64,000 nucleotides of DNA from positions 1-64,000 of the forward strand of contig JBBEAX010000068.1 in assembly GCA_040882645.1 (NCBI GenBank), given 5' to 3'. Every line of letters begins with the position of its first letter. Position 1 is the stretch's first letter. Under the pieces are notes generated by a model, which was not told where the DNA came from, made no database searches, and worked only from the letters and a program-made list of their open reading frames with translations. A program made the position numbers and the translations under genes. The DNA comes from JAUYIV01 sp040882645 (GTDB taxonomy: Bacteria; Actinomycetota; Acidimicrobiia; Spongiisociales; UBA11373). Below are positions 35,164 to 43,518 of the stretch, piece by piece.

Positions 35164-36533
35164 CACCGTCCGGCGAGAAACGAAGCGACCGCCCGCCGCT
35201 CGTCTTCGCCGATCGCCCCGGCCTCCCCCAGTTCGTCGACGAGGGTCTCCAGGTTGGTGATGGCGTGCATCTTGATCCCTTCGCCGGCGAGGGCCGCCCG
35301 CGCCCCGCTGTCCCGCTCGATCAGCACCACCAGGTCCTCGACCACCAGCCCGGCGTCACGCAGCAGACCGGCCGCTTCGATCGCGCTGATCCCGCTGGTG
35401 ACCACATCGTCGACCAGCACCACCCGATCCCCCGCTCGCCATTCGCCCTCTACCCGGGCACCGGTGCCGTGCTCTTTGGACTCCCGCCGCGGCCATACGA
35501 GCGACTTCGACCGTTCGAGGGCAACCGCCGTCGCCAGGGGCAGTGCCCCGTAGGGAACCGCGCCGACGTGGTCGTATGTGAGCATCTCGAGAACCGAGCC
35601 GTACGAGGCAGCGACCCGACGAAGGAGGCCGGGCCGACCGGACACTCGCCGAAGATCCACATAGATGGGAGAGACCACCCCCGACCGGAGAGTGAACTCG
35701 CCGAAACGCACACATCCAGAGGCGTGGAGATCGGAGGCGAGGCCGCGAGGCCGGGGGGCCGCCTCACGGGGTCGGACTCCGCGAAACGAATCCCGCAGGT
35801 CCGCGGCCATGGCGCCCGGGTCCGGCGAATCTCCGACGAGGCGCGAGGAAGGGATCAGCACCCCGCGGCCATCGGACCGCAATGCCACCCCGATCGCCTC
35901 AGGATCGGCTCCCTGCGGGCCGACCCCCGGTACCAGGATCCAGTGCTCGGGCATCATCGCCCGCACCTTGGCCATGGCGCCCGGAAAGGTTGCTCCCACG
36001 ACGACTCCGAGCCGATCGGATTGCGCCCACCCGGCGGCCAGCCGAGCCACACGCTCGTAGATCACCTCGCCGGTGTCGAGAGTGGCGTCCTGGAGATCGG
36101 CACTGCTCGGGTTCGACGTGCGGCACAGCAACCAGACCCCCCGGCCAGGATGGGCCAGAAACGGGTCCACGGCGTCGCGCCCCAGGTAGGGGCTCAGTGT
36201 CACGGATCCTGCCCCAACGACGCCAAAGCATGCCTCGGCGTAGGCCGCCGCCGTCGATGCAATGTCCCCGCGTTTGGCGTCGAGAATCGTTGGAATCTCG
36301 TCGGGGACCGACGCCACCACTTCGATCAATGCCTCGATACCGGCGGCCCCATGGGCTTCGAAGAACGCTGAGTTGAACTTGAACGCCGCGGCGGCATGGG
36401 CGGTGGCCGCGATCAAGTCGAGGGACACTCGGCGCGCCTCGACAGCATCCTTGGCCCGCGGGTCGATCCCGACGCACAGCAAGGAGTCGACCGCACGCGA
36501 CCGCTCGTCCAGGGCCTCGAAGAACGTCTTCAC
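35163..36533 (-). CDS. pyrFE: Fused OMP decarboxylase / orotate phosphoribosyltransferase
   Basis: 456 residues with the last two steps of UMP synthesis in one chain, decarboxylase first. Residues 1 to about 265 are PyrF: LCVGIDPR, FKFNSAFFEAHG and the catalytic ILDAKRGDI (Bacillus-unlike type 2 group), then VPGVGPQGAD. Residues about 275-456 are PyrE: FTLRSGVVSPIYVDLR, GAVPYGALPLATAVA and the PRPP loop VVLVDDVVTSG. The eukaryotic UMP synthase has the reverse order. GTG 36533 overlaps the pyrB stop by 4 nt. Confidence 0.93.
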   Translation of the reverse strand: MKTFFEALDERSRAVDSLLCVGIDPRAKDAVEARRVSLDLIAATAHAAAAFKFNSAFFEAHGAAGIEALIEVVASVPDEIPTILDAKRGDIASTAAAYAEACFGVVGAGSVTLSPYLGRDAVDPFLAHPGRGVWLLCRTSNPSSADLQDATLDTGEVIYERVARLAAGWAQSDRLGVVVGATFPGAMAKVRAMMPEHWILVPGVGPQGADPEAIGVALRSDGRGVLIPSSRLVGDSPDPGAMAADLRDSFRGVRPREAAPRPRGLASDLHASGCVRFGEFTLRSGVVSPIYVDLRRVSGRPGLLRRVAASYGSVLEMLTYDHVGAVPYGALPLATAVALERSKSLVWPRRESKEHGTGARVEGEWRAGDRVVLVDDVVTSGISAIEAAGLLRDAGLVVEDLVVLIERDSGARAALAGEGIKMHAITNLETLVDELGEAGAIGEDERRAVASFLAGR

Positions 36534-37504
36534 GCCTTGCCCAGCACCATCGCCAGCAGCGCCATCCGCACATACATGCCGTACTCCATCTGTCGGAAAT
36601 AGGCCGCCCGGGGATCGGCGTCGACCTCCATCGCGATCTCGTTGACCCTGGGGAGGGGATGCATCACGATCATCCGCTCCTTTGCGGCTTCCAGTGTGGC
36701 GGGTGTCACGACGAACTCGTCCTTCACGGCGTCATAGGCGGCAGGTTCTTCGAAGCGCTCCTTCTGTACCCGGGTGACGTAGAGCACGTCGGTCGCAGGC
36801 AACACCGGGTCCAGCGAGCCGTGAACCGCGAATGGGGTCTTCGCCTTTTTCAACTCCTCGAGTATCTCCGCGGGCATCTGGAGGATCCCCGGCGAGACCA
36901 AATTGAGGGTCACCTCGAATTTGGAGAGCAGGCGCGACAACGAGTGCACCGTGCGCCCGTACTTGAGGTCGCCGACCATGGTCACCGTGAGCCCGTCGAC
37001 CTCCCCCAGCTCTTCCCGGATCGTGAAGAGGTCGAGGAGGGCCTGGGTGGGGTGCTCCCCCACACCGTCACCGGCGTTGATGATCGGCTTCGCGGCGTAC
37101 TCGGCGGCGAGGGCGGAGGCCCCGACATCGGGATGCCGGAGCACGATCACATCGGCGTACCGCTCCAGAGTGCGGACGGTGTCGGGCAGCGACTCGCCTT
37201 TCGACACCGACGAGTACGTCACCTCGTTGATGGAGATCACGCTTCCACCGAGGCGCTCCATCGCTGCCGCGAACGAGGACGAAGTCCTGGTCGACGGCTC
37301 GTAGAACAGGTTGGCGAGAAGCTTGCCCTTGAGCAGGTCGAAAGTGCCGACGCGGGCGACCATCGCCTGCATCTCGTGCGCCACCTCGAAGATGTAGTCG
37401 AGGTCGTTCTTGTCGAACTGCCGTACCGACACGATGTCACGCCCGTAGAACGGTGCGTCCCGCCTGTCCCCAAAGGGAAGGTGGCTGCGCGCTTCTCGAT
37501 CCAT
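36530..37504 (-). CDS. pyrB: Aspartate carbamoyltransferase catalytic chain
   Basis: 324 residues. Condenses carbamoyl phosphate (from CarAB) with aspartate. The carbamoyl-phosphate loop FYEPSTRTSSSF is near residue 68, SVSKGESLPDTVRTL is the 80s-loop equivalent, and HPTQALLDL and MHPLPRVNEIA are the classic motifs. No regulatory chain gene is in the operon. ATG 37504 overlaps the pyrC stop. Confidence 0.95.
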   Translation of the reverse strand: MDREARSHLPFGDRRDAPFYGRDIVSVRQFDKNDLDYIFEVAHEMQAMVARVGTFDLLKGKLLANLFYEPSTRTSSSFAAAMERLGGSVISINEVTYSSVSKGESLPDTVRTLERYADVIVLRHPDVGASALAAEYAAKPIINAGDGVGEHPTQALLDLFTIREELGEVDGLTVTMVGDLKYGRTVHSLSRLLSKFEVTLNLVSPGILQMPAEILEELKKAKTPFAVHGSLDPVLPATDVLYVTRVQKERFEEPAAYDAVKDEFVVTPATLEAAKERMIVMHPLPRVNEIAMEVDADPRAAYFRQMEYGMYVRMALLAMVLGKA

Positions 37505-38568
37505 CAGCTCTCCTTTGTGCGTACGTCCCGACCGAACCCCGGATCGGCGTTAACCTCGCCGTCCCGGAACACCTCCACCCCCCGCAGGGTCACTCCCACG
37601 ACCCGGCCCCGCATCGCCCGCCCGTCGAAGGGCGTCCACCCCGCCCGGGTGTGTTGCTGCGACCCGATGACGGTCCAGGTCTCATCGGGGTCGACCTCCA
37701 CCATCGCCTCCTGCGGCGGGAGCCCGAAGATTCGACGGGGATTGTCGTGGAGCCGGGCGGTCACCTGATCGATGGTTAGCCGGCCATCGTCGACGGCACC
37801 CAAGAGGAGGGGAAGGACCGTCTCGATCCCGGGGAACCCCGGCGGGGGGGCTTCCCCGGACTTCTCCGCGATGGTGTGGGGGGCGTGATCGGTGGCAAAG
37901 CAGTCGATGTCGTCGAGATGCTGCCACAGCGCCTCGCGGTCGGCCGGCGAAGCCAGCGGCGGGCGCACCTCGGCGAGGGAGCCGAGATCCGCGGCGCTGG
38001 CCGCATCGAGGAAGAGGTGGTGGGGGGTCACCTCGCAGGTGACTGCGAGCCCGCGCTCCCGGGCCCGCAGCACCATCACCATCTCCTGTTCGGTGGCGAG
38101 ATGGCAGACGTGCACCGGGCGCTCGAGCAGGGTGGCGATGAGAAGCAGCGCCCCGAGGGTCGACCCTTCCGCATGGACCGCCACCGGGCGATCCATCGGC
38201 CAGGTCTCCAGGTGCCTCGACCACGATTCGGGATCGGGCAGGCGGAGTTCGCCGAAGGTGGAGTCGAGGTACATCTTCAGCCCGGCGGCGCCGGGGGCGA
38301 GCGCCGCCGCGTCGGCAAAGTTCGTCTCGGTGGCCCCGACGAAGAGGCCGTAGTCGCAGCGCGCCCGGGCCTGAGCCGCCTGCTGCGCCTCGTCGAACGA
38401 GGCTCGATCGACCACCGGAGGCTTGGTGTTCGGCATGGCCAGCACCGTGGTGAAACCCCCCGCCAGCGCTGCAGCCGTGCCCGACGCCCAGTCCTCCTTG
38501 TGGGTCTGACCAGGGTCGCGCATGTGCGTATGGACATCGACCAGGCCGGGGAGCCGGATGGTGGTCAT
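37504..38568 (-). CDS. pyrC: Dihydroorotase
   Basis: About 354 residues, cyclising carbamoyl-aspartate. Metal ligands are in DVHTHMRDPG; the lysine of LKMYLDSTFG is the likely carbamylated one. VHAEG, CHLAT and the catalytic FATDHAPHT complete the class I pattern. The N-terminus lacks most of the composite-sheet domain, as in short dihydroorotases. ATG 38568 follows GGGGGAGGAG. First gene of the pyr operon, behind a 120-nt leader. Confidence 0.93.
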   Translation of the reverse strand: MTTIRLPGLVDVHTHMRDPGQTHKEDWASGTAAALAGGFTTVLAMPNTKPPVVDRASFDEAQQAAQARARCDYGLFVGATETNFADAAALAPGAAGLKMYLDSTFGELRLPDPESWSRHLETWPMDRPVAVHAEGSTLGALLLIATLLERPVHVCHLATEQEMVMVLRARERGLAVTCEVTPHHLFLDAASAADLGSLAEVRPPLASPADREALWQHLDDIDCFATDHAPHTIAEKSGEAPPPGFPGIETVLPLLLGAVDDGRLTIDQVTARLHDNPRRIFGLPPQEAMVEVDPDETWTVIGSQQHTRAGWTPFDGRAMRGRVVGVTLRGVEVFRDGEVNADPGFGRDVRTKES

Positions 38569-38580
38569 CGCTCCTCCCCC

Positions 38581-38607
38581 AAGAAAAGGACCCCCACGAG
38601 GGGGGCC
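38581..38607 (-). promoter_or_regulatory. Candidate attenuator in the pyrC leader
   Basis: On the minus strand GGCCCCCC-TCGT-GGGGGTCC folds with one mismatch and is followed directly by TTTTCTT, a shape expected of an intrinsic terminator, ending 12 nt before the pyrC ATG. An upstream leader segment GGACCGGGAG can pair with CCGGTCC/CTCCCG next to the left arm, giving a possible antiterminator. The regulating ligand or protein is unknown. Confidence 0.45.
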
Positions 38608-38693
38608 GGGAGGACCGGATTGGAAACAGGACGGCACTCAGGCAAGGCGACCTCGTCCCTGTCCGCTCATTCCGCTCCCGGTCCGGCGCGAGG

Positions 38694-38722
38694 AGTCTAT
38701 GGGATCGAGGCCGTCGCGCCAA
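38694..38722 (-). promoter_or_regulatory. Promoter of the pyrimidine operon
   Basis: TTGGCG (38717-38722) and TAGACT (38694-38699) are spaced by exactly 17 nt. Transcription would start near 38687, giving a leader of about 120 nt. The region from here to 39077 holds no gene. Confidence 0.6.
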
Positions 38723-38928
38723 GAAGGCGAGTACTCAACGCATCCGGCGAACACGCGGACCCGTCTGGGTGGCTCGAGAGCAGATCCGACGAGTGGCGAG
38801 CACAGATCCGATTCGGAGTGTCGGACCTCCCCGGTCCCTACCGCCAGACGTTCGACAACACTGGGCCATGTCATCCAGATCGCCGAGTTGTTTCTACCGG
38901 CGCCGTCCAAATCATCTCACGACGCGCC

Positions 38929-38956
38929 CCGGCCGAGCCCTGAGGGGCTCGGCCGG
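38929..38956. terminator. Strong 12-bp hairpin downstream of the secreted-protein gene
   Basis: CCGGCCGAGCCC, loop TGAG, GGGCTCGGCCGG. No T tract on either side. It lies 122 nt beyond the stop at 39078 and is the only structured element in 38723-39077. Confidence 0.5.
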
Positions 38957-39077
38957 GATGCGCTCTCGATCTCAATGGAGGGGTCAGGCGCCCACCAGCG
39001 CCGCCACGGTTCCCCGACCCGTGGCGCTGTCGGCGCGGTCTCACCAGCTGCTTCAGGTCGTCGTGGATGGTTGCTGA

Positions 39078-39878
39078 CTAGACGCGACTGTCCTTTCCTG
39101 TCTTCAAGGCCCGGATGCACTGGCCCTGGTTCTTGAACCCAGCATCCTCCCAGTTGCCCTTCTTGCACTGCTCCTTCGAGGTGATCTCTTCGAATCCGGC
39201 GTGCCAGTGCGCGGTGTAGTCACGGTCTCCATCGTTGTAGTGGTTCAAGAACACCTCGCCGATAGCGTCACTCCCGGCAAAGGACGAGCCTGCAAACTGG
39301 CCGTTGATGGCATAGTTGACGGTGTCGTTGTCAGGGTCGAGAGAAATACTGAGGGTATTCCAATCGCCGTAGTTCACGTCGACACCGCTGTAGACGTAAC
39401 CGCCAGCCCCCACAGTGTTCCAGATGTAGAACCCAGCGTCGACCGTTGCCGAGTTGCGGAAGACGATGAGAGGATAGGCGGTGATGGGGTCGTCGCTCGT
39501 CCAGAATCCCACATTCAGCGGACTGGTTGCAGCGGTCTCCCATTCAGCCGGAACATAGAGGTCAACCTGAACGGCCAGACCGAAGTCTGCGACCTTCTTG
39601 ATGCCCTCGAAGTAGTAGAACGACCCCGCCGTCGAGCGATCGGCACCGACGACACCAATCGCGGCGACGTCGTCCCGCCCGTGGGCGGAGACCGAGTTGA
39701 CTTCCCCACTCGGGAACTGCCGATCAGTAATCCAGTTGTTGTCCAGCTCGGTCTGGGTGAACGGGTCCAACAGGGTCCCCGGAGCCCCAGGCACCGCGGC
39801 CAACGAGGCGCTCGCCATCGCCAGCACCATGACCACGACCACCAACGACGAACTCCGTCGCATACGAATCCAAGACAT
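39078..39878 (-). CDS. Secreted protein with a beta-sandwich-like domain and C-terminal cysteine motif
   Basis: About 266 residues from ATG 39878 (MSWIRMRRSSSL, then a hydrophobic signal ending ASLAAVPGAP). The body alternates aromatic and polar strands (YPLIVFRNSATV, YSGVDVNYGDWNTLSISLD, VNYAINGQFAGS), reminiscent of a concanavalin/LamG-like sandwich, but no catalytic residues are evident. The end carries EQCKKGNWEDAGFKNQGQC, a short two-cysteine tail motif that I have seen at C-termini of unrelated secreted proteins. Function unknown. Confidence 0.7.
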   Translation of the reverse strand: MSWIRMRRSSSLVVVVMVLAMASASLAAVPGAPGTLLDPFTQTELDNNWITDRQFPSGEVNSVSAHGRDDVAAIGVVGADRSTAGSFYYFEGIKKVADFGLAVQVDLYVPAEWETAATSPLNVGFWTSDDPITAYPLIVFRNSATVDAGFYIWNTVGAGGYVYSGVDVNYGDWNTLSISLDPDNDTVNYAINGQFAGSSFAGSDAIGEVFLNHYNDGDRDYTAHWHAGFEEITSKEQCKKGNWEDAGFKNQGQCIRALKTGKDSRV

Positions 39879-39982
39879 TTCTATTCCCCTATTTCTGACC
39901 CTCGCCAGTGGAGGGCATCCGCTTCCGCTGCTCCGTAACACCTCATGCTCTGTGGTCCCCTCGTCACAAAGCGCCGCTGCCT

Positions 39983-40008
39983 ATTTTACGACAGGCTACG
40001 AATCGTAG
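39983..40008 (-). promoter_or_regulatory. Possible promoter and palindrome upstream of the secreted-protein gene
   Basis: TAAAAT (39983-39988, minus strand) is a good -10 in otherwise GC-rich DNA. A palindrome CTACGA-A-TCGTAG (39996-40008) covers the spacer and part of the -35 region, so an operator is plausible. No good -35 is seen. Confidence 0.35.
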
Positions 40009-40209
40009 TCGGTAGAAACACGCCGAGTAGCGAAAAGGGGGTGTTTTATCCCCAGACGCTTCGGAAATGAGCGGGTGTAGCGGTGGTGGTGACGTTGACA
40101 GGGGTCGTGCCAGAAAGGCCGATCAACCACTCGGCTTCGCAGCGGTCCGAAAACGTTCATACGCCTTGGTGAGCAAGAGTCGCGCCAGGACCCGGGGTAC
40201 CCTTCGTCT

Positions 40210-41664
40210 ATGCCCTGGAAGTCCGGTGACCCGATTCACGACGGCGACGACTACCTTGAGAGCCTGCGCGGCCGCGACCTGACGGTGTACCTGTTCGGCA
40301 AGCGAATCGCCGAGCCAGTGGACCACCCGATGATCCGGCCCTCCATCAACGCCATCGCCGCCACCTACGACCTCGCGGTCGACGATCCGGAACTCGCCGC
40401 GGCGGACTCCGCCCTCACCGGAGGCACCGTCAACCGGTTCCTCCACATCACCGGTAGCGCCGACGACGTGGTGGCGCAGAACAGGATGCAGCGGGAGCTG
40501 GGCCGGAAGACCGGCACCTGCTTCCAACGCTGCGTCGGCATGGACGCGGTCAATTCGCTGTTCTCGCTGACCTTCGACATCGACCGAACCCACGGGACCG
40601 ACTACCACCAGCGGTTCACCACCTGGCTGACCGAAATGCAGAGGCTGAACGTGGTGATCGGCGGAGCGATGACCGACGTCAAGGGAGATCGCAGCAAGGG
40701 ACCCGGCGGGCAGGTCGACCCCGACCTCTACGTGCACGTGGCGGAGCGGCGCGGCGACGGCGTAGTGATCCGGGGGGCGAAAGCCCATCAGACCGGGGCT
40801 ATCAACTCACACTGGATGCTGGTTATGCCCACCGCCCGGCTCGCCCCCGAGGACCGCGACTACGCCATCGTGGCTGCGCTCCCAGTGGAGGCGCCCGGCA
40901 TCACCTACGTGTACGGGCGCCAGTCGAGTGATACCCGGAGCATGGAGGGCGACATCGACGTCGGCAACGCCCAGTTCGCAGGGCAGGAGTGCCTAGTGGT
41001 GTTCGACGACGTGTTCGTGCCGGCGAAGCACGTGTTCATGGACGGCGAGACAGAGTTCGCCGCGGACCTGGTGGACCGGTTCACTTCCTACCACCGCCGG
41101 TCCTATGTCTGTAAGTCCGGGGTGGGCGATGTACTCATCGGGGCCGCGGCGCTGATCGCCGACTACAACGGCGTGCCCACGGCTTCGCACATTCGCGACA
41201 AGCTGGTCGAGATGTCCCACCTCAACGAGACGATCTACGGGTTGGGGATGGCGGCGTCGCACGAGTCGATAGAGCGGCCCGCCGGCAATTGGGAGCCCGA
41301 GCCGCTACTCGCCAACTCGTGCAAACTCAACGTCACCCGCTATCCCTACGAGATCGGCCGCCTCGCCCAGGATCTCGCCGGCGGCGCGGTGGCAACCCTC
41401 CCCTCCGAGCAGGATTTCGACCATCCGGAAGTAGGCCCCCTGCTCGAGAAGTACTTCCAGGGCAGGCCGGGCGTTCCCACCGCCGACCGGGTGCGAGTGT
41501 TTCGGCTTATCGAGAACATGACGATGGGCCGCAACGCGGTGGGCTACCTGACCGAGTCCCTGCACGGGGCGGGCTCCCCGCAGGCGCAGCGGATCGTGAT
41601 CGAGCGCGGCTCCGACATCGAGGGCAAGAAACGGCTCGCCGAGAAACTGGCGGGAATCGAGTGA
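40210..41664 (+). CDS. 4-hydroxybutyryl-CoA dehydratase / HpaB-family flavoprotein
   Basis: 484 residues of the HpaB superfamily. It is closer to 4-hydroxybutyryl-CoA dehydratase (AbfD) than to the monooxygenases: CFQRC near residue 100 and YHRRSYVCKSG near residue 297 give the three Cys and one His that bind a [4Fe-4S] cluster in AbfD. MTDVKGDRS and the FAD-site HQTGAINSHWMLVMPT are also typical. It may dehydrate a hydroxyacyl-CoA, with vinylacetyl-CoA isomerase activity. No acyl-CoA pathway genes adjoin it, so the substrate is uncertain. ATG 40210. Confidence 0.82.
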   Translation: MPWKSGDPIHDGDDYLESLRGRDLTVYLFGKRIAEPVDHPMIRPSINAIAATYDLAVDDPELAAADSALTGGTVNRFLHITGSADDVVAQNRMQRELGRKTGTCFQRCVGMDAVNSLFSLTFDIDRTHGTDYHQRFTTWLTEMQRLNVVIGGAMTDVKGDRSKGPGGQVDPDLYVHVAERRGDGVVIRGAKAHQTGAINSHWMLVMPTARLAPEDRDYAIVAALPVEAPGITYVYGRQSSDTRSMEGDIDVGNAQFAGQECLVVFDDVFVPAKHVFMDGETEFAADLVDRFTSYHRRSYVCKSGVGDVLIGAAALIADYNGVPTASHIRDKLVEMSHLNETIYGLGMAASHESIERPAGNWEPEPLLANSCKLNVTRYPYEIGRLAQDLAGGAVATLPSEQDFDHPEVGPLLEKYFQGRPGVPTADRVRVFRLIENMTMGRNAVGYLTESLHGAGSPQAQRIVIERGSDIEGKKRLAEKLAGIE

Positions 41665-41867
41665 CGGCGGGGGGCCGCCTGCCGTGCTCCGGACTTGCCG
41701 AAGCCGCCGCTCAGTGTTCTAGCGGTGAAACGATCTCGCGCGTCCTCCGGACGGCTTTTCGGCCATGAGCTGAGACTGATCACGCCGGGGAGCGTCACCA
41801 TCAGCCCGGGATCATTGGACAACTGCTCCGCGTCAACGCCCGCGGCGCGCAGTTGGTCGAGAGTCAT
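41544..41867 (-). CDS. Weak candidate gene downstream of the RTX-like gene
   Basis: 107 codons beginning MTLDQLRAAGVDAEQLSNDP, followed by GLMVTLPGVISLS. The first 50 residues look protein-like and lie in the 254-nt gap after the RTX-like gene on the same strand. The rest is antisense to the 3' end of the AbfD-like gene. It could be the start of a decayed gene. There is no good ribosome-binding site. Confidence 0.3.
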   Translation of the reverse strand: MTLDQLRAAGVDAEQLSNDPGLMVTLPGVISLSSWPKSRPEDARDRFTARTLSGGFGKSGARQAAPRRHSIPASFSASRFLPSMSEPRSITIRCACGEPAPCRDSVR

Positions 41868-41918
41868 TTCATTCAGGACACCCTTGGCGTCGGTATGAGC
41901 GGGTTGACGTCCCGAGGG

Positions 41919-42899
41919 CTATCCGATCTTCTCCCACGTCCCGCATTCCTCATCAGCGAGGAACCCCACGTCGGAGGCGGAGATGGTGACGATGGACTGG
42001 TCGCTGGTGAAGTCGTTGGCGATGATGTCGTCGAACTCTCCGCTGAAGCCGCTGAGCCGTTCCCAGTAGCAGAAGTCCGAGAAGTTCTTGTTACGCCAGG
42101 TGCCGGCAGCGATATCGACTCCGACGATGTACGTGCCGGGATCGAAATCGGCGGTGAGGCTGGCGGTGACAGGGGAGAGATTCGACGTCCAGGAGCCGCA
42201 GTCCCCGTCCCCTGAGAACCCGGCGTCGGAGGGCTTGATAGTGACGATCGCTGAGACCGAGGTGAAGTCGTTGGCGATGATGTCGTCGAACTCTCCGCTG
42301 AAGCCGCTGAGCCGTTCCCAGTAGCAGAAGTCCGAAAAGTTCTTGTTGCGGTAGACGCCGGGCTGGATGTCGGAACCGACCTGATGGGTGCCGGCCCCGA
42401 AGATCCGGTGCCCGGACTCGCAGCCAACGGTGAACTCACCCGTGGTGCAACTGTCTGACCCGCCGCCGCCCCAAATCATGTCCCATCCCGCCTGGCCCTT
42501 GATGTTGTCCCTGCCGGACTGTCCCTCGATTAGGTCGTCGCCCTTGCCCCCCTTGATAGTGTCCCTCTTGCCGCCACCGATGATGTGGTCGGAGCCGCTG
42601 CCACCGAGGATCGTGTCCGCTCCGCCACCGCCAAGGATGGTGTCGTCACCCGAGCCGCCGCAGATAGTGTCATCACCGCCCAGTCCGCTGATCGTGTCGT
42701 TACCGCCGCGACCCACGATCACATCATCACCAGCCGTACCAGAAAGGACCTCTGAGCCGTTGGTGCCGACGATCGTGGCCACCAACCCGCTACACGTCGG
42801 GGCACGCGGCTCGGCTTCCGCCGGTGCAGACACCACTAGTGCCCCTGCCAACCCGACGGCGGCCGCAAGCACTCCGATCCGTCTGGGAAAGACAACCAT
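41919..42899 (-). CDS. Secreted RTX-like (hemolysin-type repeat) protein with a duplicated C-terminal module
   Basis: 326 residues. Signal peptide to about residue 30 (PAEAEP), then about ten nonapeptide repeats of the GGxGxD type (GRGGNDTISGLGGDDTICGG..., residues 55-145) that bind calcium in parallel beta-rolls. Two copies of a C-terminal module follow, each with GxYRNKNFSDFCYWERLSG-like sequence and a single late Cys (DGDCGSW; EECGTW). The modules are 85 codons apart and almost identical at the DNA level over 89 nt. Likely a calcium-binding surface or exported protein. Confidence 0.82.
   Translation of the reverse strand: MVVFPRRIGVLAAAVGLAGALVVSAPAEAEPRAPTCSGLVATIVGTNGSEVLSGTAGDDVIVGRGGNDTISGLGGDDTICGGSGDDTILGGGGADTILGGSGSDHIIGGGKRDTIKGGKGDDLIEGQSGRDNIKGQAGWDMIWGGGGSDSCTTGEFTVGCESGHRIFGAGTHQVGSDIQPGVYRNKNFSDFCYWERLSGFSGEFDDIIANDFTSVSAIVTIKPSDAGFSGDGDCGSWTSNLSPVTASLTADFDPGTYIVGVDIAAGTWRNKNFSDFCYWERLSGFSGEFDDIIANDFTSDQSIVTISASDVGFLADEECGTWEKIG
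42007..42350 (-). repeat. Internal direct duplication in the RTX-like gene
   Basis: 42007-42095 and 42262-42350 match at 87 of 89 positions by direct comparison, both differences silent. Sequence between and around them has diverged, so this patch has been recently duplicated or converted. Confidence 0.85.
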
Positions 42900-43017
42900 C
42901 CCGTGGAGCCTACGCGCTCGACATCCCAGATTTCATGGCGACGGTCACGCTCCTGGGCTCAACCCCGTTCGTCGTTATGCGTGAGGTGGGCGGAAACCCT
43001 TGCGCCACAGGGTTCAT

Positions 43018-43092
43018 TGGTGGGCGCTACTGGGATCGAACCAGTGACCTCTTCCGTGTCAGGGAAGCGCTCTTCCGCTGAGCTAAGCGCCC
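43018..43092 (-). tRNA. tRNA-Val (GAC)
   Basis: 75 nt with encoded CCA. The anticodon loop is CTGACAC (anticodon GAC), the acceptor GGGCGCT/AGCGCCC and T loop TTCGATC. It differs from tRNA-Val(CAC) at 3.5 kb mainly in the anticodon arm. Confidence 0.95.
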
Positions 43093-43131
43093 TTCAGGGG
43101 CGGGACTGTAGTGCTGCCCGACAGGGGTCCG

Positions 43132-43416
43132 TCACCGCCTCGAGCGGTCGGTTCGGTCCCTCTGGCTCTGCCGACGATCCGACTTCCGAGTATGGGCGAG
43201 CCGCTCGACATGGTCGATCACGCTGCCCAACAAGGCGAGACGCTCGTCGGCCGTCGAGGCCATGATGGGCTCAAAGCCCGCAGTTCCAAGACGGACATCT
43301 GCGTAGGTGCCCCGGTCGTCCTCGTGGAAGTAAAGGGACGGTCGCGAGCGAAAGTGGAAGTTGGGCGAGCCACCACCGTGATCGACGAGCCCGTCGATCG
43401 ACCGCAGTGCCTCCAC
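43132..43416 (-). CDS. Hypothetical protein between tRNA-Cys and tRNA-Val
   Basis: About 94 residues from GTG 43416 (TTG 43419 is also possible). Conserved-looking core: GSPNFHFRSRPSLYFHED, then YADVRLG and ERLALLGSVIDHVERL. The last 20 residues are Arg/Asp rich and low in complexity. The RPSLYFHED...YADVRL pattern recalls small proteins that match a substrate-free luciferase-like or MmcQ-like fold, but I cannot name a family. It sits inside what is usually a compact tRNA cluster. Confidence 0.5.
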   Translation of the reverse strand: MEALRSIDGLVDHGGGSPNFHFRSRPSLYFHEDDRGTYADVRLGTAGFEPIMASTADERLALLGSVIDHVERLAHTRKSDRRQSQRDRTDRSRR

Positions 43417-43442
43417 CAACTCGTCGTGGTTATTTCTCTTCG

Positions 43443-43513
43443 AGGCGGCGCCCGGAATTGAACCGGGGTAGAGGGTTTTGCAGACCCTTGCCTAACCACT
43501 CGGCCACGCCGCC
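43443..43513 (-). tRNA. tRNA-Cys (GCA)
   Basis: 71 nt. Acceptor GGCGGCG/CGCCGCC, anticodon loop CTGCAAA (GCA), discriminator U73 as required for cysteine identity. CCA is not encoded. Confidence 0.95.
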
Positions 43514-43518
43514 CTACT

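Noticed and set aside
38569..38637. Upstream-extended pyrC start
   Set aside because: The extension would translate the leader hairpin; ATG 38568 has a strong GGAGGAG and gives the normal N-terminus.
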